From positions 11,077,167 to 11,141,166 of the forward strand of contig NC_065547.1 in assembly GCF_022605725.1 (NCBI RefSeq): DNA of 64,000 bases, written 5' to 3'. This document shows, piece after piece, positions 1 through 12,400 of this stretch (the first letter of the stretch is position 1; each line of letters begins with the position of its first letter). Both the position numbers and the translations under genes were made by a program. Source of the stretch: Anthonomus grandis grandis. Taxonomy: Eukaryota; Arthropoda; Insecta; Coleoptera; Curculionidae. The notes under the pieces were generated by a model. The model had not been told where the DNA came from, ran no database searches, and saw only the letters and a program-made list of their open reading frames with translations.

Positions 1-599
1 ATCTTAAGCAGTTTTTGTGTTTAATCCAAGATGGTTTTAAAAATATTTTTCTGATTTTTATACCCATTTAAAAAAAAGGACCAAATTTAAATGGTTGACA
101 CAGGCAAATGAAAATTGAAAATTAAATTTGAAATGTCAAGATTTTTTTTCACATTAATGTGAAGGAATTCCTAAGATTTTAAGAGAGTAAAAATAGTAAA
201 ATGGAGGTTTTTTACCTAATTTACTTAGCCACTTTCAACCATTCTTGCGAATACGCGCATGAAACAATTAGAATATTTTTACAACAATTTTAGTCAAAGA
301 AAGTGCACTATTTACCCCATAATTTCATATAAGAAGGTTTTTGTACCGTAAAGACGTCTTGAGTTCGAAGCAATTTTGTATAAAAATTCTCATAATTACG
401 AAAAAAATTAAGTAATAGTATCTTTTAAGCAAATCCAAGCAAATTTAAACCTAACTAAAACCAGGCACTTGTGACAATTGACATTCAGTGAATGTTCCTG
501 GAATATTCAAAAATAATAATCACGGAATGTTTGTTAAGTTCTACTGGAACTGGCAAAGCTTTATGGGATAAAGTGAAATTGATTAAAAAATACACTTAC
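1..599. other. AT-rich intron sequence, no coding exon seen
   Basis: This stretch lies 3' of TRAPPC12 exon 6 in gene orientation, so it should be intron. I searched the minus strand for the TPR-rich C-terminal continuation expected of the family and found nothing. The remaining exons must lie left of the window. Confidence 0.5.
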
Positions 600-754
600 C
601 ATAATATTGGACGGTTCTAAGTTACTAGCCTGTTGAAAAGCCACATAAGCCTCATCAAAATTATTTTGAGCGATGGCCAATAAACCTTTATCAACCAATT
701 CACGTACTCCAGTGGGTCCTATTTGGGATGCCTCGTTAAAACATATTTCTGCCC
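600..754 (-). CDS. TRAPPC12: TRAPPC12 exon 6 (TPR)
   Basis: This 155-nt exon uses the TTTTAG acceptor at 755-756, the one that keeps the frame; the AG 10 bp upstream would run into a stop. It encodes GAEICFNEA and a TPR motif, GLLAIAQNNFDEAYVAFQQA, followed by LEPSN. It leaves in phase 0 on GTAAGT, so at least one more exon lies to the left. Confidence 0.85.
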
Positions 755-3700
755 CTAAAACCTATTAAATTAGCACTAAATTACATGGCTACTTCTGCAT
801 TTACCAGGAATGTTACCCAACTGCAAGTGTAAACGCCCTAGGGCGGACAAAAGGGCATGCTTCGGTGCCCCGTCTCTAAAAATCACATTATTAATTTTGA
901 TTATTGATAATGATTTAAAAGTTTAAGGTACCTTTCACAAAGTTGCCCTAACAGATCCATTGCTAGTTCGAAATCTTTAATACTGATGGCGCAATTTATG
1001 ATCGAATGCATCACCCTGGCCTCCCGACCGCTCCACAGTTTAATGGAGTCTTTTCTGTCTCCCTCGCTGATTTCCATTGGGTTTCCATCCTCACATAAGC
1101 CTAAAAGAAGACAAAGAAGTTGATGGAGATGCAATTTTGACGCTGGAGTCACATCTAAGCAACATAACAAACTGGAAAAACGGTTAGAAACCTTGCTCTA
1201 TGGAAAATTCGTCCAGCTTATCACAACCAGTTTAAGAGTCAAAGTCAAAATATACTTTATTTGCTAAGTTTACAAACTTGTGCTAAAGGCATCCTAATCC
1301 TAGAATTTATAATACTAGTATTTATTTGGTTAGGATACAGGACAGAATACATAATCGATTTTGATTGTACATAGAAGCATATTTTATATAATCAAAGAAA
1401 AAACCGAAAAAGAAGAAAAGAAAAGGCGAGAACCAACATAAAACAAGAATAATAAAAAAAATCTAATCAACAGATATATAATTAATTTTAAATATTAAAA
1501 TAAGTCGTTAAAATACTCTTCAATGCTGTAGTAAGCTTTTGATAAGATTAATTTCTTTAGTTTTCTCCTAAACTTTTTAAGGTCTGTAACAGTCCTAAAA
1601 AGGAACATGATTAAATATTTTACGACTAATAAATATAAGAGAGTTTCTCGTTAGTGAGGAGGTGGGCATTGGAAGAGATAAGTTGCCCACTTGACGAGTA
1701 TCGTGCAGGATCGTGGACTTACGGACTTATGTATGAGTGTTGCAGTTTCCAATATAAAAAGTGAGAAAACTGTTAAAATTCTTTCAGCTACAAAAAGAGG
1801 CTTACAAGACACTCTCAGACCAACCCCACACAGATACCTTAATGCTTTTTTCTGAATAGTAAAAATTATGTTAAGGAGTCCCTTGGAGCACAAACCCCCA
1901 AAAATGGCAACCCATAACGGATATGAGAGTCTATTAAGGCGAAATAAACTGAACAAGCAAACAATCCCCCCAATTCATGCCTGGCAACCCTGACTGCAAA
2001 AAAACCAGAAGAAAGTTTAGCAGCGAGGCCCAAAACGTGGTTGTCAAACCTTAACTCTCATCAATGAATAGGCCGAGAAATCGACAATAATCACAACCAT
2101 GTAGTGGGCTCTGCTCATCAAACAAAAAACCCTCTACATTACACTTAAAGCCCAGAACAAAAGTCTTATCAACATTGATTGCAGATGTACCACTCTTTAA
2201 TTTTGTGAAGGTCCTCTGCAAACTGAACCACTATTCCATGCAGTGATAGAGAGCTTAAGTCATTAACGTATAATAAAAATAAAATAGGACCTAACCCTTG
2301 AGGTACACCACATTTAGGGTGTGCTATCCCTGATGAAAATCCGGATGCAACCACCCTCTGGGTGCGGCCAGACAGGTATGACTTCAACCACCCCAAAGCC
2401 ATTCCCCTAAATCCGTAAAAATCAAGCTTTCACAGCAGTATTCCATGATCCACACAATCGAAGGCCTTGGACAGATCACAGAACACCGCTGCTGCAGCCT
2501 CCTTGGAGTTCATAGATAGATACACACTTTCCAAGAATCTGAAAATGGCATCATGCATGCCCTTAGATGACTGAAATCCATACTGATTAGGGGACAGCAT
2601 ATTGTATTTGGTCAAAAAAGAGACAATTCTCTTTTTTGCAAGCCGCTCAAGAACCTCGGAGAGGGTAGACAACATTGATATGGGACGGAAGTTAGAGGGT
2701 CGGTCCAAGCTTCCACCTTTATGAAGAGAGATAATCATAGCTTCCTTTAAACACGATGGGAACTCGTCCCGAAGAAATTACTGATTGATTGCCCAAACCA
2801 AAGCACCTAAAGCGCTCGCAGCCAGAAGTGACAGCAGACGTGAAGAGATACCACCGGAACCCGAAGACCTATAATTCTTCAAGCACTGAATTGTTTCAAG
2901 GACCTCGGTGGCATCTACAGGGTGGAAAAAGAATGATTCGTTGATAGCATTCCGATTAAGATACTGCAATGGATTGTCGTCACTGGGAACTGCTTTCAGT
3001 AACTTCTCAGCAATATTAGAAAAATAGTCATTGAAATCATCGGGCCCCAAGTCCGATTCAACCAACCCCAGACGAGAAGACTGCCTACATTTGTTAATTA
3101 TTAACCAACTTTCCTTCTGTCTGTTACCGGACGAGTCTAAGCGCTAATTGTAATACAGTTCCTTTCTGACTTTTATCAGACGCCTATAAATTGTCCTCAT
3201 TTAAGTTATTGGGTCCTATATACAGGATTGCAGAAATTCTTTTGGAACTTTAACTTTACTTTGCATGAATCTTGACCTGTTTTAATTATGAAAAACAGCA
3301 ATAATTTTGTGAAATGGGTCTGAATAGCTACAAAGTTCCATACAACAGAGGCAGTTCCTATGCATCAGAATAAAGAATTTATATTTCAAATATATTTATT
3401 GTCTAACAGGAATCTAATCCTAATCACTAAGACAATATATTAAAATATAATTAATAGCAATTCATATATCATGAAAAACAATAATAATCATATATAAAAA
3501 AATAACTAATGGGTAATCATAAAATTTGTTTAAGAAGAAAAAAAAATATATATAAGAGGCATATTAACTAAATAGTTTACGATATTATTTGACAATAATT
3601 TTTTTAAATGACGAGAAGACATATTAAAGAGAGATCCAGACTCAAATGGACCAAGTTAAACCAAGAGCATGCTCTGTATAAAGGCTCTTTCATTGCTAAA

Positions 3701-6432
3701 TTTGTGCTATGTATTTGTAAGCAAAAAAATGGTTTGTCTTCTAGTATATAATGAAAGGCACAACAAAGTGTAGAGCCATTACACAAATTGAAAAGAAAAA
3801 GCAAACCTGCACAAATGGTTTCCTATAAAAGGAAAGCATATTGAATCTGCTGATTAATAAGTGCTGATCGTATCCGTGTTCCGGATAATTGCCATCAGTT
3901 TTAAAAGCAATATGTGTAAAAAATTTACGTTGAACAAATTCAAGTCTGACAATGTGAACAGTATAGTTTGGATACCAGAGTGAAGCCGCATAAAGTAATC
4001 ACGATTTTATTAGGGAATTAAATAAGAAGATTCTACTTGATATACTAGTGAAGTCTGATGTAGCTCTTATAGTAAAATCAAGAGATTTTAAAGATGACTT
4101 TATGATATTATCGATATCATTGCAAAAATTAAGCTTCTTGTCATAGTGACACCCAAAATACGAACATAATCACAGTTAGAAAGAATTGTGCCATTTATTG
4201 TATAGTCGAAGCTAATTTCATTTTTTAGCAAAGAAATTGTATATATAAAGAATAGTGATGATTAGAATATTGATGACTGGAATAGTTATAAACTCCTAAG
4301 AAATATGACCACTCTTGCAATACGTAATGAAAAAAAATCATATTTTAACTTACAATTAACTGCTACAAAAGATGTTTGGTCTTCAATCAAACTACTTAAC
4401 CTAAAAAATAAACAAAATAGAAATAATATTCCTATAAATCTTGAAAATGTTGAAAAAATTAATCAGTTTTTTATCAACTCTGTTCCAAAAATTAATTTAA
4501 ATAAAAATACTTTAAATTATTATAAACGTGTTAAAAATAACTTATTTCAAACGAGTTTTAGGTTTTTGGCCGTGTCGAAGTATGATATTGTAAAGGTTAT
4601 TAATAACATTAAAACTACTGCCACGGGCATTGATGAAATTAATATACTTACCATCCGACTATGCCTGCCTTTTCTACTTCCTTATATTGTCCATGTCATA
4701 AACTTCTGTCTCGAAAATTCTGTTTTTCCTTCAATGTGGAAAAAAGCGAAAGTTAGCCCTTTACCCAAGATGTTAAATCCTCTTACATTAAGCGATCTGA
4801 GGCCAATAAGCTTTCTTCCAACGCTATCAAAAATATTAGAAAAAGTAATGGAGATGCAGCTTCAGAAATATGTTAAAGACAACTCAATTTTACCAGTGAC
4901 ACAATCAGGGTTTAGATCAAACCACAGCTGTTGTACGGCATTGGCCTTTATAACTGATGATATTTCATCAGCACTTAACTATAAACTAACATTACTGGTA
5001 ATGCTTGACTATAGCAAGGCCTTTGATACTCTTAACCATGATCTTTTAATAAATATTTTGTCATTTGTTGGTTTAGGGGAGGGGGCATGCGCGTTGATGC
5101 TAATTATCTTAGAGATAGGTATCAAGCTGTTTCTTATAATGGCGTAGATTCTGGTTTTTTACAGATTTCTTCTGGCGTGCCTCAGGGCTCCATCCTTGGG
5201 CCAATCCTTTTTTCAATCTATGTATCAAACATGGCAAAAATATTCATGTCATCTAAGCAGCACTATTATGCTGATGATACTCAAATATATCTCTCATTTG
5301 AACCAGGTGAAAGTTCCCAAGCAGTGGCTGCCATTAATTATGACCTTGCCAGCATTTACGAGTTTTCTAAAAATCATTGCTTACAATTAAATTCTATGAA
5401 ATCAGCATTTATGCTGTTTGGGGGCAAGGGTAGCCGTAAGAGTTTTTTACAGTATTATAGGGACCTAATTCATATCAATATCGAGTCTATAAAACACGTC
5501 GAGCACTGCAAGAGCTTGGGTTTGATTCTGGATAGTGACCTGCGATTCACGCAGCACGTAAATTCATGTATTCAAAAAGGATTTTTAAACCTTAAAAATA
5601 TTTATACACATCGTTACGTTTTAAATAGAAAAACAAAAATTCTACTGTGTGATTCGCTGGTCCTATCACAGCTTAATCATTGCGATGCAGTGTATGGTCC
5701 ATGCTTGAGAACTGCTGAAGAGAGTAGAATTCAGAAACTCCAAAATGCGTGCCTTAGATTAATATATGGCATAAGAAAGCGCAACCCCATAAAACACAAG
5801 CTTAAGGAAACCAGGTGGTTGACTATGAACAACAGAAGGATTTTTCACTCATCTTTAATGTTTTTTAAAATAATTAATTTAAGATCTCCACCTTACTTAT
5901 ATAATAAAATAAAATTTCGCACAGATGTTCACAATATTAATACCCGGTATAAAGGAAGGCTAACACCTCCGCTTCACTCAACTGAAACTTATAAAAGATC
6001 ATTTTCTTATCAAATTTCAAAAATTATAAATAGCTGCCAAACTAATACCGAAAAAATTTTTAACTTATATTCTTTAAAAAAATACATTTTTAAGAAATTA
6101 CTGCAGGAACAATAAAGCATAATTTACATACATATAACAGACTGTATCTTTTGCTTTGTGATGTGTTTTGTTTGTGGGGTTGAATTTGTTTCTTTTTCCT
6201 TGTGTAGGCATATATGCTGTCACATTTTCTTTTTTTTGCTGGTTATAATATACTCTATATGATTCATAATTTATAGCGTTTATATTATTCCTATTTTGAA
6301 ACTTAGTATAGTATAGATAATTAGGTTAGATGGAAGAACAGGCATTTAGATATCTGAATCTTTGTGCGCTGAATCTCGCCTTTAAACTATTAACCTTGTC
6401 ATTATTGTATTTTTTTCCTAAATAAAAAGACC

Positions 6433-6473
<41 letters not shown>

Positions 6474-9400
6474 ATGGACATCTTTTTACACTTTTCAATA
6501 TTGAGAGGAAGCCTATTAATCTTCCACCTGTTGTAGATTGAATTAATATCATTTTGGAGAAGCAAACAGTCATCCCAATTAGTTACAATGCGAAATATCT
6601 TTAGGTCGTCACCAAACAGAAGACTATTACTTAAAAAGTTAACAGATATGTCATTGATAAAAATTGAAAACAAAAAAGGAGCAAGATTACTACCCTGAGG
6701 AGCACCACTATATGCTTTACTAACATATGACCTAAACCCATTATACTCTACAAACTGGTGTCTATCCGAGAGATAGGAAGCAAAAAATTGTACAAGATTA
6801 GGATAAAAACCAAGTTTAATATGTTCCTGAGCAAGAAATCCATGGTCCATCTTATCAAAGGCTTTGGAAAAGTCCGTGTAAATTACGTCTAGTTGACATT
6901 TATTATTTATAGCCTCAAATACAGTCTGAAGAAATGATGTTAGGTTAGTTACTGTACATCTAGATTGAAAGAAACCATGCTAGATTGGTAATATTAAATC
7001 TTTTACTTGGTGAAAGAGACTATCATATAGGCAAATTTCAAAGACCTTAGAGAAGTTTGATAGTATGGAAATTGGACGACAGTTTTCCACTACATTTTTT
7101 TCTCCCGATTTAAAGATGGGGCAAATTTTGCAAATTTCCAATCTTTAGGAAAGGTACATACATACGTACTTTACAAAGGGATAAGTTAAAGATAGTACAG
7201 AGAGGCTTCACAATATAAAATAAAGGAAACAATATAACAACCAACACTTACCCTCCTTTAAATTACTAATCATCTTTCTCACTGTAGCCAAGACACTAAA
7301 CAACTTCGTCAACGATTCCGTCGATTTGCCCGAATGCATTGGCAATTCGGCTAACAGTAAGCGAAAACTAAACGAGGCCATAGAACCAGGTCTACCTCCG
7401 TACATGTCAGGGTAGAACTGGTAAAATACGTCCGGTTTTTCCAGTTGACCAAACGGCTCCGCTTCCGCTTGGGCAATATTGAACGCCTTACTTTTTACAA
7501 GTAAGGCAAGCCGAGTAAACCAGAGTTGTAGAGAGTGAGGAGAGTGTTTGGTTGGTTGACCCTGACGTCCTTGTCCCTGTCCGTAGATGGTGAGGAGTCG
7601 TCCTGTTAAGTTTATTGCAGCCCTAAGATAGAAGAACATAAGGTCCTGTTAAATCAGTGGTAAAACTGCTCAAAACAGGGACCATTCTTAACTCAAAGAA
7701 AAAATTATATTGTTTCTTGGGATCCTGTAGACTAAAATATTTTTTTATTGTCTCACCTGAAGGCACCTGCCTGTACTAACTCCCTAAGGCCTCTCTCATC
7801 TTGAGTAACATCCCCAGCGGTCAAACTTCGTCTTTGTGCTGCCTCAGCTTCTCCCAAGCACACACCAACGGCTTCACCGATGCTGTCGCCCAATTCTTCT
7901 TCGATTATCACCCCGGGCATAGTGAGCATTTCAGGATCGGGCACGTAGGTACCAGGTTGTGAAGTGGCGCAAGCAATCAGGGCTTGTCTGGTGCGTTCTA
8001 TGGGGATCCAGGCGTCACGTCTTCTGTCGGATTCTGCTGTAGTTTGAACTTTCGGTATGTACATCGACTGAAAAACATGAGGAAAAAGTGTTTAGGTCCT
8101 ATATGTAAGTCAGTCCAAGCCTGTGATTCAAAGTACATATTACAGTCAATAAATACATATAGCATTTTTACTGATTTACTGACTCAGAAAAAGAATACAA
8201 TTATTATATTTTAACTAAAATATTATCAAAAAATTTAAGACACAATATCTATTAATCAACATTAATCATTTCAAAAATAAAACAAAACCAAAGGAAGGAT
8301 TACAAAAAAAGGATGCATCAAGGAATTGATGAACAGTAAAGAATGCTTGTGAAATGATATATTTTTAATCTAAAAGAAGGCTGTTTACAGGTTTTTGGTT
8401 GCAGCTGGTAGTTTGTTATAGTTCAATGAAGCTCTCGCTGTTTGTATTATCATGGGGTTGGGAATAAGCTATGATAATACGACCAGCTTTTCCTTGTAAA
8501 GCAATCATGGATTTAGCCTAAGTTGAAAGACTCCAGACCATGATGGCATACCCAGCGATTGATTGAAATACAATTTTTATACAATTGAAATACAATATTT
8601 AATTAAAGCAGTAAATTCCAGAACTATTTCTAAATTTAATAAAAAAGGTACCTTCAAAGAAGCTCCAGACTTCAATTCGCCAAAGAGCATCTTTACATAT
8701 TAAGATTTTATTATGATACGTAGATATGATACTGATTTCAGTACTTATAAACATGTAGAGAATACTTTTCACTGTCTGGTAACTTTGAATGTGCTGCTGC
8801 TCTTCTCCAGGCTGTAAATAGTGTTAAGATTTTAGTTTTTTGTATATATCATCCTTCTAGCTCTGATTTTAAAACTTTTAGTGAATACTTTGAGAAATTG
8901 TTAAAGCTTTTATATAAACCTAATATTTTAATGTGTTTTTGTGGTGATTTTAATTATGATTTTATTTCCAGATGTAAAGAACCAGTACATATTGTGGACG
9001 CATTTAGCTCATTTTAATCAACATACGCAATTTTAACAACTTGTTGTCCAAAGAACATTGGCTGTCACTTATTGAGACTCTGGATTTTGAAAGTAAATTT
9101 TCTTACTTCTTTGACACGTTCTCCAGTTTATTTAATATGAGCTTTCCTTATGTAAACAAATCGATCACAGAAAGTCTCATCAGTAGATAACACCATTGAT
9201 AATTATTAATGAGGGCAAGCAGTTGAGACTACTTCATACTCAACTAAAGACCGTTCATTACCATGAGTTACTGACATCCTATAGAAGGAGATTGAAGGTA
9301 CATAGAGAAAATATCGTAAATGCTAAAAAAGCCTATAATTCAACAAAGTTGCTTACTTCTAACAATATAACTCGAGCCTCATCGGAAATTATTAACTTAA

Positions 9401-12400
9401 TCACGAACTTTTCAAATCGCGGAACAAAGTGTGTTCCTAATTTGGTTACTGATAATAGAAAGAAAGTTACTGGCAACCTCAATATTGCTAATACATTTAA
9501 TAATTTTTTTGTAGAGTCAGTGCGAAAGATCACAAATAATTTTCAGGCACCCATGGGAATGAATGTGCCTTTCAACAGTTTATCCCAATCTCTTTTTCTA
9601 TTCCCTCTCACTGAAGAAGAAACACTTGAGATTATAAAATCTTCCTCCAGGAAAAAGTCATCCGGTGTAGATGACCTTGTTACTTATTGCTAGCATGTGC
9701 TGAGCATATTATCTCTCCACTTACCTATCTTCTGAATTTATCATTTCACTTTGGCTATTTTCCTAAACTTTTCCTAAAAAGAGCTAAAATCAGCTGTTGT
9801 CATACCTCTTCATAAAAAGGGGGAGACAGCAGAAGTGAGTAACTATAGGCCTATTGCTCTCCTCTCTGTATTCTCAACGATCTTTGAAAAATCTTTTAAA
9901 AGAAGACTTATTGCATTTTTAGATTCGTTTGCTATACTGTCATGTCATCAGTTTGGATTCAGGTCTGGATTCTTTACATCAGATGCTATAATATCTCTTA
10001 TATACAATATATTGAATAATTTTGAATTGAAATTAAAATCTGTTGGTATCTTTTTTGATCTTACTAAAGCATTTGATACCATTAATCATGCTTTACTATT
10101 AAATAAGATCTTTCATTATGATATAAGAGGTCCGGCTTATAAATGGCTTGAATCATATTTGACAGATACAACCCAGGCTGTTAGATTGAGAGTTAGTGGT
10201 CAGGTGACCATATCTGATTGGGCAACTGTTGTCACTGGGGTTCCACAGGGTAGTGTTCTTGGGCCCAGTTTTTTTTTACTTTTTATTAATGACTTGCCTC
10301 TCCTGGTTAACGACAGCTACATAACACTTTTTGCCGACGATACATCAGCAGTTGTCTCGGGTACTGACTATCAGTCTATCCACTCAAAAGCCACCAAGTG
10401 TATAGCTGATATTGCGGGGTGGTGCTAGAAAAATGGTCTTTATTTGAATAGTTTGAAAACCAATTTCATTGTTTTCAGTCTGATTCGAGCTATTCAGGAC
10501 CGGAGCTTACTCCTTAGAGAGCAGTCATCAAGTAGCCTCATCTAATAACAATCCACCAAGTTCTTTGGAATTGTAATTGATAGACATCTATCATGGGATC
10601 CTCAGGTGAAACCTGTGTGTAATAGATTATCCTGCAGCAATTATGCTATCTTGCAATTTGCTATATTACGTAAGAATAATCTTGTGTACAAGCATCCTAC
10701 AAGCTAAAAAAAACAAAACAAAAATACAATTTCAAAAATTGACAAAACAATGAACAAAATTAAACACAAGAAGACAAAACTTTTTGAATATACTTGAATT
10801 AAAGATAACTAAATAAAACAATCAATTACTAAATAAAGGTAAACTTGTTGACAAAACTAGAGAAAAAAAAACTTTCCAACATGTCCAAGGTTAAAACCTA
10901 TCATTAAAAAAGTCATCCAGGTTATAATATGCCTTAGCCAATAAAAGCGTTTTTAATTCTCTTTTAAATTTCTTAACATCCGATATATGTCTAACACATA
11001 GAGGAACATGATTGTAAATTTTTTTACTTATGTGAATTAATGAGTTTTTGGTAAGGGAAGACGTAGGAATAGGTAGGGGAACATCATTTACATGACGAGT
11101 CAAATGGCCAGTGTCAGAGGGTAGTTTGGGAATTTTGTGAATAAGAGCCGCTGTTTCTAAGATAAAGAGTGAAAAAAGAGTTAGGATTTTTTTAGAAATG
11201 AAGAGGGGTTTGCAAGAATCTCTTAACTTAGCAGAACACAGGTATCTAACTGCTTTTTTTTGAATAACAAAGACAATGTTAAGTAGCCCCTTATTGGTTA
11301 AACCCCAAAAAGGCAAGCCATACCGAATATGAGATTCAATAAGTGAAAATTACACTGAACCTGCAACCACCCCTCCCAGCTCTTGTTTTGCCATTCTTAC
11401 TGCAAAACATCCAGAAGATAATTTCCCAGCTAAATGTAAAATATGATCTTCAAACCGAAGGCGATCATCAATGGTAATTCCTAGGAACTTGCAGCACTCT
11501 TTCTTCTGCAAGAGGGAATTTTCGTCAAACATCAGACCCTGAATATCGCACTTAAACCCCATAATAGACGTCTTTCTTACATTAAACACGAGCCTGTTGG
11601 AAGCACACCACCCTGATAAAATCTGAAGGTCTTCAAGGATACAAGTCTTAATATAATCAGAATTTTTATGGCTCCATAGTATGGTGGTATCATCAGCAAA
11701 CTGAACCACCTTGCCCTGCAGTTTCAATGAACTCAAGTCATCCACATACAGTAAAAATAACAGTGGTCCCAACACTGAACCATGGGGACGCCGCATTTTA
11801 GGGATCTAGAAGCAGACAAACGCCCAGACACTGTAACCTTCTGAGTACGATTTGATAAATAGGACTCAAGCCATCGCAACGCTACGCCCCTAAAACCATA
11901 TTTATCGAGCTTAGATAACAGTATTCCATGATCCACACAGTCAAATGCTTTGGATAGATCACAAAACACTGCCGCCGATGACTCTCCAGAATTCAAGGAC
12001 ACATAGACGCTCTCCAAAAAGCTAAAAACAGCATCATGAGTCCCTTTACCGGCTTGAAATCCAAACTGATTTGCAGACAAAATGCCATTATGATGTTAAA
12101 AGGACAAAATTCTGCTTTTTGCAAGTTTTTCAACTATCTTAGAGAGGGTAGACAAAATAGAAATGGGACGGAAATTACAAGGCTGATCCAAATCTCCACC
12201 GTTATGAAGAGGGATAACCACAGCCTCTTTTAAACATGAAGGAAAAATGCCAATATGTAAAGAATCAGGCAAAAAGAGTAACAACCTCGAAGATATCCCA
12301 TCAACTCCAGATGATTTATGCTTCTTTAGACGTTTGATTTCATTTTTTACTTCAGTAAGATCAACAGGATGAAAGAAAAATGAATGCTCAACTGACACTT

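Noticed and set aside
5196..5390. 64-codon plus ORF inside element D
   Set aside because: It is an alternative-frame shadow of the RT palm.
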